Shown here in pieces: positions 1-7,652 of a DNA stretch of 64,000 nucleotides. The notes beneath the pieces are model-generated. The model had not been told where the DNA came from, did no database searches, and worked only from the letters and a program-made list of their open reading frames with translations. How positions within the stretch are numbered: position 1 is the first letter of the stretch; each line of letters starts with the position of its first letter. Location of the stretch: positions 22,496 to 86,495 of the forward strand of contig JANQMC010000048.1 of the NCBI GenBank assembly GCA_028280305.1, given 5' to 3'. The translations under genes were made by a program, and so were the position numbers. The stretch is from Pelagibius sp. GTDB taxonomy: Bacteria; Pseudomonadota; Alphaproteobacteria; Kiloniellales; Kiloniellaceae.

Positions 1-1
1 C

Positions 2-91
2 TTCGTCCACGTCTTCGTCGAGCGCGCGAGTATGAAGGCGGTGCCGATCCCCGACGGCCTGCGCGCAGCGCTGGAGAAGCTGCAGGCATAG
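2..91 (+). CDS. Acyl-CoA thioesterase-like protein, C-terminal fragment
   Basis: Only the last 29 codons and the TAG stop are inside the window. The readable tail is FVHVFVERASMKAVPIPDGL followed by a short helix ending in LQA. An HVFV stretch followed by PIPDGLRAAL resembles the end of hotdog-fold 4HBT acyl-CoA thioesterases, where the last strand is followed by a short C-terminal helix. The fold assignment is inferred from this tail alone and the start lies outside the window. Confidence 0.5.
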   Translation, partial: FVHVFVERASMKAVPIPDGLRAALEKLQA

Positions 92-114
92 TTTTCGTGT
101 TTGCCCTTCGGGCT

Positions 115-233
115 CCCCCTCACCCCGGCCCTCTCCCGCGAGGGGAGAGGGGGAATCAAAAAGTGGGTCGTTTCTAAGACCCTCTCCCCTCGCGGGAGAG
201 GGAGGGGCCCGCGTTAGCGGGAGGGTGAGGGGG
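115..233. repeat. REP-like intergenic palindromic element
   Basis: The stretch contains two oppositely oriented copies of a GC-rich unit. The outer arms are CCCTCACCC on the left and GGGTGAGGG on the right, and each half carries its own small palindrome built around CTCTCCC and GGGAGAG. It lies between the 3' end of the thioesterase gene and the 3' end of fetB, so it may fold at the ends of both convergent transcripts. The pattern is that of repetitive extragenic palindromes found in many proteobacterial genomes. A further small stem (GCCGC, loop GGAA, GCGGC) follows at 237-250. Confidence 0.65.
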
Positions 234-267
234 CTTGCCGCGGAAGCGGCAAAAGAAGGGGTTTTCC

Positions 268-1068
268 TTACTCCGCTGCCAGCCGGTCCAGCCGCAGGCG
301 GTCGCGGCTGTCGGTGAGGCGGTAGAGGCCGACAAAGACGGCGGTGACGGCGCCCAGGGTGGTGCCGCCGGCGATCAGGAACATGATCATCAACTGGTAC
401 TTCACCGCCTCCATGGGCTCGACCCCGGCCAGAATCTGACCGGTCATCATGCCGGGCAGGGACACCAGGCCGGTGGCGGCCAGCGCGTTGATGATCGGCA
501 TCAGCGCGGTGGTCAGCGCCTGACGGGTGATCGGCAGCATGGCGGCGCGCCGTGTCGCGCCGAGGCAGAGCTGCGCTTCGATCCCCGCACGCTGCTGACG
601 CGCGCCTTCGGTCAGGCGCTGCAGGCCGAGGGCGATTCCGGTCATGGTGTTGCCGAGGATCATGCCCAGCAGCGGCAGGGCATAGCGCGGATCGTACCAG
701 GGCTCCGGCTGCACCTGGGTGGTGAGCGCAAAGAGGGTCACGAGCGTGGCGGCCATCAGCATAGCCGAGGTGCCGATGCCATAGGCCCAGAGCTTCTGGA
801 ATCCGCGTTCCTGGCGCGCCATGATTTCGCGTCCCGCAAAGAGGATCATGGCCAGCGCTGCCAGGCCGGTCCACCAGGGCGAAACCAGTTGAAAGAGCTT
901 GGTCAGCACGAGGCCGACAAGGAAGAGCTGCAGCACACAGCGCAGTCCGGCCAGCGCAAGACTGCGTTCGATCCTGAGCTGCAGTGCCAGAGACAGGCCG
1001 GCGACGGCGAGCAGCAGGAGCGCGGAAAGGCCGAGATCCAGATACTCGAGACGGATGTAGTCGGTCAT
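268..1068 (-). CDS. fetB: FetB/UPF0014 family ABC transporter permease
   Basis: This 266-residue polytopic membrane protein belongs to the UPF0014/FetB family, the permease half of an ABC exporter linked to iron homeostasis in E. coli. It shows about seven hydrophobic segments and the family hallmark GMILGNTMTGIALGLQRL, followed by an amphipathic stretch (EAQLCLGATRRAA) that probably contacts the ATPase. The start is the ATG at 1066-1068, which overlaps the fetA stop by four bases (ATGA). The open frame extends further upstream but only across fetA in another frame. Iron as substrate is a family inference. Confidence 0.85.
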   Translation of the reverse strand: MTDYIRLEYLDLGLSALLLLAVAGLSLALQLRIERSLALAGLRCVLQLFLVGLVLTKLFQLVSPWWTGLAALAMILFAGREIMARQERGFQKLWAYGIGTSAMLMAATLVTLFALTTQVQPEPWYDPRYALPLLGMILGNTMTGIALGLQRLTEGARQQRAGIEAQLCLGATRRAAMLPITRQALTTALMPIINALAATGLVSLPGMMTGQILAGVEPMEAVKYQLMIMFLIAGGTTLGAVTAVFVGLYRLTDSRDRLRLDRLAAE

Positions 1069-1676
1069 TGCGCGTCTTCCTGCAAGGCTTCGCGCAGGCG
1101 CCCGCGGTCGATCCAGAAACGGCGCGTTGCCACCCTTTCCGCCTGACGCCGGTCGTGGGTAACCCAGAGCAGCGCCAGACCGTGGTTCTGCTGTTCCTTC
1201 AAAAGGGTTTCGACGGCCGCGGTCGCCTCTTCGTCCAGCGGGCCGGTCGGCTCGTCGAGCAGCAGAACTTTCGGTTTTCTTTCGATGGCGCGCAGCAAGG
1301 CCAGCCGCTGGCGCTCGCCAGTGGAGAGCTGCGGCACCGGCCGGTCGTCGACCCCCGCTTTCAGGTGCAGGCGCCCGGCGAGAGGCGCGAGGGCATCCCA
1401 ATTCTGGAAGTGATCCTCCAGCCGGTCGGACCACCAGCCCGGCTCGGCGGGCAGGTAGCCGACCAGACGGCGCCAGTCCGGCCCGGACATCGCCCGCCGG
1501 TCCTTGCCGTCCAGCGTGACATCGCCGACGCAGGGGTCGAGGTCGGCCAGGGCGCGGAGCAACAGGGACTTGCCGGCGCCCGAGGGGCCGCTGAGCGCAA
1601 CACTCTCCCCGGCGGCGAGCGAAAAGGACAGCGGCTCCAGGCCGGGACGGGAAAGCGCGTCGACCGACAGTGTCAT
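1065..1676 (-). CDS. fetA: FetA-like ABC transporter ATP-binding protein
   Basis: The 203-residue protein is the nucleotide-binding subunit that pairs with the FetB permease just downstream. Visible motifs are Walker A GPSGAGKS (residues 30-37), the signature LSTGE (117-121) and Walker B VLLLDEP (137-143), followed by the WVTHD H-loop. Its short length is normal for FetA/YbbL. The four-base overlap with fetB indicates translational coupling. The pair would form a homodimeric exporter in the inner membrane. The substrate is inferred from E. coli FetAB and not shown by the sequence. Confidence 0.85.
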   Translation of the reverse strand: MTLSVDALSRPGLEPLSFSLAAGESVALSGPSGAGKSLLLRALADLDPCVGDVTLDGKDRRAMSGPDWRRLVGYLPAEPGWWSDRLEDHFQNWDALAPLAGRLHLKAGVDDRPVPQLSTGERQRLALLRAIERKPKVLLLDEPTGPLDEEATAAVETLLKEQQNHGLALLWVTHDRRQAERVATRRFWIDRGRLREALQEDAQ

Positions 1677-1717
1677 GCGGCCATCTTAGGGGAAGGGACC
1701 GAGTCCCGGCCAGCGGG

Positions 1718-2347
1718 CTAAATTTCGATCAGATGATCGGGCAGTTCGTTTTTGCTGATGTGCGCTCGGCCGGGTTCGGGAGGAAAGTTCTCGGCCAAGA
1801 TGGTGCCGCAGGCCGCCACCGCCTGCTCGAAGCCTTCGGCCACCCGTTCCGCTTTTACGGCGACAACGAAGTCGGCGACGATGGCATCCCAGCGCTCTTG
1901 CGTCACTTTCTCGTTGATGCCTTTGTCGGCAAGAATCTCGACATAGCGCTCACCGACCGAGACGAAGATCAGGATGCCGCTACGGCCCTCTGTGTGATGC
2001 AGACCCAGATCGAGAAATTGCTCGCGGGCGGTGCGCGCGGCGCGGTGCTGTTTCACCTTGGCAGGGATCAGGCGCATTTTCAGGGCCGGCGAGCGCAAGG
2101 CGACGGCGAGCACGAGGAACAGCACCAACTGAACGATGGAAACCAGAGCCAACGGCCAGGCAAGCTGCAGCGCCAGCACCAGCGGCGGCACGGCAAGTGC
2201 AATCAGGCCTGCCCAGAGCAGGGGGATGTAGGGGTAGGGGTCGCTTTCGCGGGCGATCACGGTGACCAGTTCGCCGCTGGTCTTCTGCTCGATGTCTTTG
2301 ATTTGCGCTTGAAGCCGCTGCTTGTCGACCTTGCTCAGGAATGCCAT
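1718..2347 (-). CDS. TPM domain-containing membrane protein, small paralogue
   Basis: This 209-residue protein has an N-terminal segment KQRLQAQIKDIEQKTSGELVTVIARESDPYP, two transmembrane helices (about 41-60 and 64-83), and a cytoplasmic part with GILIFVSVGERYVEILADKGI. These pieces match the TPM (YgcG/Psb32) fold. The chosen ATG at 2345-2347 begins one base after the stop of the larger TPM gene. The longer open frame would add an alanine-rich leader that is only the antisense of that gene's glycine-rich tail. It is probably co-transcribed with the larger TPM gene and lemA. The molecular function is unknown. Confidence 0.75.
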   Translation of the reverse strand: MAFLSKVDKQRLQAQIKDIEQKTSGELVTVIARESDPYPYIPLLWAGLIALAVPPLVLALQLAWPLALVSIVQLVLFLVLAVALRSPALKMRLIPAKVKQHRAARTAREQFLDLGLHHTEGRSGILIFVSVGERYVEILADKGINEKVTQERWDAIVADFVVAVKAERVAEGFEQAVAACGTILAENFPPEPGRAHISKNELPDHLIEI

Positions 2348-2348
2348 G

Positions 2349-3125
2349 TCACCATCCTCCGGACGCGCCACCGCCGCCGCCACTGCCGCCGCCGCCACTG
2401 AAACCACCTCCGCTAAAGCCGCCGCCCCCAAAGCCGCCACCGCCGGAATACCCGCGGCCCGAACGTCCTCTGTGGTAGCCGCCGCCGATGCCGCCGCCGT
2501 CGCCGAACTCCTCGCGGTAACGGATCAGCAGGATGATGGCAATGACGATGAACAAGAACATCACCGGCGAGAATCGTTCCAGGAGGGGAACCTTTTTGGG
2601 CAGGGGGTCGTAGCTGCCGTCGATGGCGGCAAGGATGGCCTTCACCCCGGCTGTGATTCCGCCGGCGAAGTCGTTGTTGCGGAACGCGGGCAGGATCTCC
2701 CGCTCGATGATCATCTTGGCGATGGCGTCGGGCAGTTCCCCTTCGAGACCATAGCCGACTTCGATGCGCACCTTGCGTTCATTGGGCGCCGCGATCAGCA
2801 GCACGCCGTTGTTGCGTCCTGCCTGTCCAATGCCCCATTGGCGGAGGAGTTGGTAGCCGAATTCTTCGATCGTAGTGCCTTGCAGCGAAGGAAGGGTAAC
2901 CACCACGACCTGGTTGGAGGTTGCGCTCTCGTGGTCCGCCAGGAGCTGGGTGAGGCGGCTTTCTGCGCCGGTGCCCAGGAGGTTGGCATCATCGACCACC
3001 CTGCCGCTGAGGACGGGGAAATCCAGAGCCGCCCGGGCCGGCAGAGAGACGAAGGCCAGCGCCAACAGCAGTAAGACAATAGCCTGAACCCGCAGGGCCG
3101 GAGAAGCCAGGAGCGCGCGCACCAC
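2349..3125 (-). CDS. YgcG/TPM domain protein with signal peptide and glycine-rich tail
   Basis: The 258-residue protein starts at a GTG (3123-3125). It has a signal peptide ending near residue 32 (LPARA), a periplasmic TPM domain (about 35-165, with VVDDANLLGTGAESRLTQLL and RKVRIEVGYGLEGELPD), a transmembrane helix near 184-204, and a tail made almost only of Gly, Ser and Phe. This is the usual layout of YgcG-like proteins, which commonly sit beside lemA. The pair is thought to act at the envelope, but its biochemical role is unsettled. The stop is separated by one base from the start of the smaller TPM gene. Confidence 0.8.
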   Translation of the reverse strand: MVRALLASPALRVQAIVLLLLALAFVSLPARAALDFPVLSGRVVDDANLLGTGAESRLTQLLADHESATSNQVVVVTLPSLQGTTIEEFGYQLLRQWGIGQAGRNNGVLLIAAPNERKVRIEVGYGLEGELPDAIAKMIIEREILPAFRNNDFAGGITAGVKAILAAIDGSYDPLPKKVPLLERFSPVMFLFIVIAIILLIRYREEFGDGGGIGGGYHRGRSGRGYSGGGGFGGGGFSGGGFSGGGGSGGGGGASGGW

Positions 3126-3131
3126 GCCAGC

Positions 3132-3734
3132 CTAGTTGAACTTCACTTCTGGCGGCTCGGCCAGGGATTCAGGTTGGCTGAAGGTCTCGCGGAGATCCAT
3201 GTCCGAGTAGAGCAGCGCGGCCCAGATACGGCCGGGGAAGGTGCGCAGTTCGGTGTTGTAGACCTGCACTGCCTGGATGTAGTCGCGCCGCGCCACGGCG
3301 ATGCGATTCTCGGTACCTTCCAGTTGGGCCTGCAGGTTGAGAAAATTCTGGTTCGATTTCAGATCGGGGTAGCGCTCCACCACCAGAAGCAGCCGCGACA
3401 GTGCCTGGGTGAGGGCGCCCTGATTGGCTTCGAAAGCCTGAAAGGCCTGGGGGTTGGAGAGAATGTCACTGGGGATCTGCATCTGGGTCGCCTTGGCCCG
3501 CGCCTCTACCACGGCGGTCAGGGTTTCCTGTTCCTGGGCGGCAAAGCCCTTCACCACCTCGACCAGATTGGGGATCAGATCGGCCCGGCGCTTGTACTGA
3601 TTGTCGACCTGGGCCCAGGTGGCCTTCACCGCCTCGTCATAGGTCGGGATGTCGTTGACACCGCAGGCGGCCAGCAGGGAAACCAAAATGCCGCAGGCCA
3701 TAAAGCGGGGGAATAAGCGACCAATTACATACAT
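3132..3734 (-). CDS. lemA: LemA family lipoprotein
   Basis: The 200-residue protein carries a lipobox LLAAC with Cys24 as the lipidation site, then a helical LemA domain with the family signature WAQVDNQYKRRADLIPNLVEVVKGFA. It ends with the conserved FPGRIWAALLYSD segment. It should be an envelope-anchored helical-bundle protein. The start at 3732-3734 is preceded by an AAGGAAT ribosome-binding sequence. It is the first gene of a lemA-TPM-TPM unit, a pairing conserved in many bacteria. The exact function is unknown. Confidence 0.85.
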   Translation of the reverse strand: MYVIGRLFPRFMACGILVSLLAACGVNDIPTYDEAVKATWAQVDNQYKRRADLIPNLVEVVKGFAAQEQETLTAVVEARAKATQMQIPSDILSNPQAFQAFEANQGALTQALSRLLLVVERYPDLKSNQNFLNLQAQLEGTENRIAVARRDYIQAVQVYNTELRTFPGRIWAALLYSDMDLRETFSQPESLAEPPEVKFN

Positions 3735-3936
3735 GCGTGGAAATTCCTTAAAAGGCTAATAAGCCGGAACCTATCACCCGGTGGGTCGGAATTCTACCGC
3801 GCCGTCTGTGCCGGCCAGCCTCACCGCGGGCCGAGATTCCAAGCTCGATCGCGAGGGGCGGAAACAAAGACTGCCGGCCGGCGATTGCGCGCCGGCCGGC
3901 AGGGCTGGAAGTTGGAGGTCTGTGCGGGAAGCCGCT

Positions 3937-4392
3937 TTAGGCCGCTTCGCTCTCGATCACCTTGGACTGGCCCGCGATCTTGATGGTGCGGGGCTTCTTG
4001 GCCTCCGGCACCTCGCGGAGCAACTCGACGGTCAAGAGACCGTTTTCGAGCCGGGCGCCGGCGACCTTGATGTAATCGGCCAGATCGAAGCGGCGCTCGA
4101 AGGCGCGGTTGGCGATGCCACGATGCAGATACTTGGTCTGCTCGTCTTCAACGGCGGCTTTTTTGCCGGTGATGGTCAGGGTGTTTTCCTTGGCCGTGAC
4201 GTCGAGCTCGTCTTCGGAAAAGCCGGCGACGGCCATCACGATCCGATAGCTGTCCTCGTCGAGGCGCTCGATGTTGTAGGGCGGATAGCTGTAGGCGCTG
4301 TCATCCTGCCGGCTGGCCGAATCCAGGGCCGAAGCAAGGCGGTCGAAACCGACGGTGGCGCGATACAGGGGGGAAAGATCAAGACTACGCAT
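3937..4392 (-). CDS. Small heat-shock protein, Hsp20/IbpA-like
   Basis: This is an alpha-crystallin-type chaperone of 151 residues that holds unfolding proteins during heat stress. It begins MRSLDLSPLYRATVGFDRL, the typical IbpA-like N-terminus, and its crystallin domain runs from about PPYNIERLDEDSYRIVMAVAGF to LENGLLTVELLREVPE, with the AXXXNGXL-type motif at GARLENGLL. I chose the third in-frame ATG (4390-4392) because an AAGGAG at 4402-4407 lies nine bases before it; the ATG at 4396-4398 would be only three bases away. An RpoH-type promoter and a ROSE-like thermometer lie upstream, so both transcription and translation are probably heat-controlled. Confidence 0.9.
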   Translation of the reverse strand: MRSLDLSPLYRATVGFDRLASALDSASRQDDSAYSYPPYNIERLDEDSYRIVMAVAGFSEDELDVTAKENTLTITGKKAAVEDEQTKYLHRGIANRAFERRFDLADYIKVAGARLENGLLTVELLREVPEAKKPRTIKIAGQSKVIESEAA

Positions 4393-4505
4393 GTCCATAT
4401 TCTCCTTGTTGAGCAACATGGTTGGTCATCGGGTCCACCGGATGGTCGAACCCTCGTCATATGCCGCATTTCCGGGAAACCCTGCTGGAGGCGTAACCCC
4501 GCGAC
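4393..4505 (-). ncRNA. ROSE-like RNA thermometer in the hsp20 leader
   Basis: The leader between the predicted start of transcription and the hsp20 ATG is about 110 bases. Just before the start codon, TTGCT (4412-4416 on this strand) can pair with the Shine-Dalgarno AAGGAG (4402-4407) across a five-base loop, leaving a single G-G mismatch. That is the defining pairing of ROSE elements (U-U/C-G-C-U against the ribosome-binding site with a G-G pair). An upstream hairpin with GGGTTC and GGACCC arms fits the usual stacked-hairpin layout. Folding was done by eye; the 5' end is inferred from the promoter. Confidence 0.65.
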
Positions 4506-4514
4506 ACCCCGTAT

Positions 4515-4540
4515 ATGGGGGGCCGGGAAACCGATTCAAG
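4515..4540 (-). promoter_or_regulatory. RpoH (sigma-32) type promoter of hsp20
   Basis: Reading on the minus strand, CTTGAA (4540-4535) is followed after 14 bases by CCCCAT (4520-4515). This matches the sigma-32 consensus (CTTGAA, 13-15 bases, CCCCAT). It lies about 120 bases before the hsp20 start codon. The window also encodes an RpoH factor at 59642-60526. Confidence 0.75.
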
Positions 4541-4725
4541 CCTTGCTCAGAGCCATGAATATGATATTATTCCTAGTTCATATGGCGCCTTCCGGGACTT
4601 GCCGATCCCAAGGGATTGTTAAGCCGCAACGCGCTAAACTTCGGCGTCAATGCGAGGGAAACCGTGGCCTGACACCGGCTGCGGGGACTCGGCTTCGGGT
4701 AACGAAAAGCTGTAAGAGATCCGTT

Positions 4726-5148
4726 TTGAGCGATCAGACCGTCGCCTTTTTTGATTCGACCTTCGACGAGGCCTTGTCGCTGACCCGCGAGGCGCGGGAT
4801 TACCTGACCCATCGCGAGCCCGCCGAGCGCAAGGACCTCACGCCGAAGGACCGCATGGCCGTGAGCTGCGAGACCATGCGCCTGACCTCCCGCCTGACCC
4901 AGATCATGGCCTGGCTGCTGGTGCAGAAAGCCGTCCATGCCGGCGAGATGACCCGCGCCGAGGCCACCGCGCCGGAGTTCCGGCTGGCCGGCAAGGAGGT
5001 CTGCGAAGAGACCATGCCGCCGGTGGAGGGGGCCACCCTGCAGCCGCGCCTCGTCGAGCTGCTGGATCGTTCCCACAAGCTCTATCAGCGGGTGGCGCGC
5101 CTCGATGCCATGCAGGACCAGTCTCACCGCCCGGCGCTTCACCAGTAG
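4726..5148 (+). CDS. DUF1465 family protein
   Basis: The last 140 codons of a long open frame encode a helical protein that resembles alphaproteobacterial DUF1465. Characteristic stretches are DEALSLTREARDYL near the start, AVSCETMRLTSRLTQIMAWLLVQKAVHAGEM, and LVELLDRSHKLYQRVARLD at the end. A TTG at 4726-4728 after a weak AAGAGA is the likely start; the upstream frame runs antisense through hsp20 and is not coding. The divergent space 4393-4725 between this gene and hsp20 holds the hsp20 leader and promoter; no clear promoter for this gene was picked out. Members are linked to cell envelope or regulatory roles only by context; the function is unknown. Confidence 0.7.
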   Translation: MSDQTVAFFDSTFDEALSLTREARDYLTHREPAERKDLTPKDRMAVSCETMRLTSRLTQIMAWLLVQKAVHAGEMTRAEATAPEFRLAGKEVCEETMPPVEGATLQPRLVELLDRSHKLYQRVARLDAMQDQSHRPALHQ

Positions 5149-5210
5149 CCCGGGACCGGTAGCGCAGTATCTGCGCCAGCCCGGCAAAACCGACCGAATA
5201 CCGGCAAGAC

Positions 5211-5245
5211 AAAAGGGCGGCCAAACAGCCGCCCTTGGTTTTCTT
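5211..5245. terminator. Bidirectional intrinsic terminator
   Basis: A seven-base-pair stem GGGCGGC (5215-5221) and GCCGCCC (5228-5234) encloses a six-base loop. It is followed by TTGGTTTTC on the plus strand and by CTTTTG on the minus strand. It sits between the convergent DUF1465 and rpmE genes and can end both transcripts. Confidence 0.8.
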
Positions 5246-5306
5246 TCGAAACCTTAACCTCCCGGCCGGCCCCCAATAAAAATGGCAGGGCGCCGGTAGA
5301 GGCAGG

Positions 5307-5534
5307 TTACTCGGACTTCAGTCCGAAACCGCCGAAACGCTTGTTGAACTTCGCCACCTGACCGCCGCTGTCCACCAGACGATGCTCGCCGGTCCAGGCC
5401 GGGTGGGTCTTGGGGTCGATGTCCAGGCGCATGGTATCGCCCGCAGCCCCATAGGTGGAGCGCGTGGTGAATTCGGAGCCGTCGGTCATAACCACCTTGA
5501 TTTCGTGGTATTCCGGATGCAGGTCTTTTTTCAT
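5307..5534 (-). CDS. rpmE: 50S ribosomal protein bL31, zinc-free form
   Basis: The 75-residue protein begins [22 protein letters not shown] and ends with the bL31 hallmark [16 protein letters not shown]. The four zinc-binding cysteines of the classic form are absent, as is common in alphaproteobacterial bL31. It joins the central protuberance of the large ribosomal subunit. The start is the ATG at 5532-5534; the upstream extension of the frame has no family similarity. It is a single gene converging on DUF1465 and sharing its terminator. Confidence 0.92.
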   Translation of the reverse strand: MKKDLHPEYHEIKVVMTDGSEFTTRSTYGAAGDTMRLDIDPKTHPAWTGEHRLVDSGGQVAKFNKRFGGFGLKSE

Positions 5535-5812
5535 GGCTTTGATCCTCGCGAAAGCGCCGGGCTGTATACCCGAGGGCGGGCCGTGATGCAAGCACCGAGA
5601 AGGGGCCTCCCGCCGCCCTGCCGGGAACCCTGGAAATCCGCCGAAAATTCACCATTTCAAGGCTTTGCGGGGCCGTTGCTGCGCCTTCGGGCTTGCGGGC
5701 CCGGCGCCGCCTTGCTGGAATGCCCCGCCAGCCCGGATCAACCTCTCCGGTTGATCCGTCCCTGGGTTGATTCGCGGCCGATCCGCCCGGCTGATCAGAA
5801 AGAGTATTGCCG

Positions 5813-7642
5813 ATGCGTATGTCTTCCCCCGCACCCCAAGGTGTCCGTAGCGATCTTGGGGAGGCCGCACCAGCCCGAAGCAGCTTGAAGCTTCTCGTCG
5901 AGCTCTGGCAGTTCGTGCGGCCCTACTGGCGTCAGCTCATCGGTGCGATGGCGGCCCTGCTGCTTGCGGCCTCCACCGTTCTGGGCCTCGGCATGGGTCT
6001 GCGCCGTTTGGTCGACGAGGGGTTTTCCGCCGGTAACGCCGCGCTTTTGAACCAGGCGGTCCTGGTCCTGTTTGGCGTGGTAATTCTGCTGGCGGCGGCC
6101 AGCTATGCACGCTTCTTCCTGGTCTCCTGGATCGGTGAGCGCGTCGTGGCGGATATCCGCAAGCGGGTTTTCGATCACATCCTCACCCTCTCGCCCGGTT
6201 ACTACGAGGTGACCCGCACCGGCGAGGTGCTGTCGCGTCTGACCACCGACACCACGCTGTTGCAGACCGTGGTCGGTTCTTCCGTCTCCATCGCGATCCG
6301 CAACTCCCTGCTGCTGATCGGCGGCTCGGTCCTGCTGATCATCACTTCGGCAAAACTGACCGCCCTGGTTTTTCTGGTGGTGCCGCTGGTGCTGCTGCCG
6401 ATCCTGACCTATGGCCGCCGGGTGCGCCGCCTCAGCCGCGACAGCCAGGACCGTATCGCCGATCTCGGCGTTTATGCCGGGGAAACGCTGGACGCGATCC
6501 GCACGGTGCAGGCCTTTGTGCACGAAGGCGAGGACCGGCGCCGCTTTGCCGGGCGGGTGGAGGAGGCTTTCGGCACCGCCCGGCGGCGCATCTCGGCCCG
6601 CGCCATGCTGACCGCGGTGGTCATCGTGCTGGTCTTCGGCGCGGTCAGCGTCATCCTCTGGATCGGCGGTCACGATGTCCTCAGCGGCCGGATCTCCGCG
6701 GGGGAGCTTTCCGCCTTCGTCTTCTACGCCATCATCGTGGCCGGTGCCGCCGGGGCGGTAAGCGAGGTGATCGGCGATCTGCAGCGCGCCGCCGGCGCCA
6801 CCGAAAGGCTGATGGATCTCTTGGAGGCGGAGCCGGAGATCACCGCCCCCTCCGACCCGCGTGCCCTGCCGCTGCCGGCCCGCGGCGCGGTCAGTTTCGA
6901 CAACGTGGTGTTCAACTATCCTTCCCGCCCCGACCGCTCGGCCCTTCAGGGACTCAGCTTCACGGCGGAGCCGGGCGAGAAGATCGCCATCGTCGGTCCT
7001 TCCGGTGCCGGCAAGACGACGATCCTTCAGTTGCTGCTGCGGTTTTATGATCCCCAGCAGGGCACGATCCGCCTGGACGGCGTGCCTCTGGCGGAGGCCG
7101 ATCCAGGGGAGCTGCGCGCCCGCATCGGCTTGGTGCCGCAGGAGCCGATCGTGTTTTCCACCAGCGCCTGGGAGAACATTCGCTACGGCCGCCCTGAGGC
7201 CAGCGATGAAGAGGTGCGTCAGGCCGCGGCTGCCGCCGGGGCGCTGGAGTTTCTGGAGCAGTTGCCCGAGGGCCTGGACAGCTACCTCGGTGAGAAGGGC
7301 GTGCGTTTGTCGGGCGGCCAGCGCCAGCGCCTCGCCATCGCCCGCGCGATCCTGAAAGACCCGCCGCTGCTGCTGCTTGACGAAGCGACTTCGGCCCTGG
7401 ATGCCGAGAGTGAGCGTGCCGTGCAGCAGGCCCTGGATCGGCTGATGGCCGACCGCTCCACCCTGGTGATTGCCCACCGTCTGGCAACGGTGTTGAAGGC
7501 CGACCGCATTCTGGTGATCGACGAGGGCCGCTTGGTGGAAAGCGGCAGCCACCAGGAACTTGTCGCCGCCGACGGGCTTTACGCCCGTCTCGCCGCCCTC
7601 CAGTTCGGCCAGGCCGCGGCCTTGGATACCTCGGCGGCCTAA
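5813..7642 (+). CDS. ABC exporter, fused permease and ATPase (MsbA-like)
   Basis: The roughly 609-residue half-transporter has an exporter-type transmembrane domain of six helices (about residues 25-310) and a C-terminal nucleotide-binding domain. Visible are Walker A GPSGAGKTT (about 394), the signature LSGGQRQR (about 499), Walker B LLLLDEATSALD (about 519) and the switch histidine in VIAHRL. It would work as a homodimer in the inner membrane and export a lipid or hydrophobic compound; substrate unknown. A GAAAGAG lies eight bases before the ATG at 5813; an in-frame TTG lies at 5807 and a further ATG at 5819. Confidence 0.88.
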   Translation: MRMSSPAPQGVRSDLGEAAPARSSLKLLVELWQFVRPYWRQLIGAMAALLLAASTVLGLGMGLRRLVDEGFSAGNAALLNQAVLVLFGVVILLAAASYARFFLVSWIGERVVADIRKRVFDHILTLSPGYYEVTRTGEVLSRLTTDTTLLQTVVGSSVSIAIRNSLLLIGGSVLLIITSAKLTALVFLVVPLVLLPILTYGRRVRRLSRDSQDRIADLGVYAGETLDAIRTVQAFVHEGEDRRRFAGRVEEAFGTARRRISARAMLTAVVIVLVFGAVSVILWIGGHDVLSGRISAGELSAFVFYAIIVAGAAGAVSEVIGDLQRAAGATERLMDLLEAEPEITAPSDPRALPLPARGAVSFDNVVFNYPSRPDRSALQGLSFTAEPGEKIAIVGPSGAGKTTILQLLLRFYDPQQGTIRLDGVPLAEADPGELRARIGLVPQEPIVFSTSAWENIRYGRPEASDEEVRQAAAAAGALEFLEQLPEGLDSYLGEKGVRLSGGQRQRLAIARAILKDPPLLLLDEATSALDAESERAVQQALDRLMADRSTLVIAHRLATVLKADRILVIDEGRLVESGSHQELVAADGLYARLAALQFGQAAALDTSAA

Positions 7643-7652
7643 CACTGCGGCT

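Noticed and set aside
5795..7645. A 616-codon open frame on the minus strand
   Set aside because: It is the antisense of the ABC exporter, whose motifs are intact on the plus strand.
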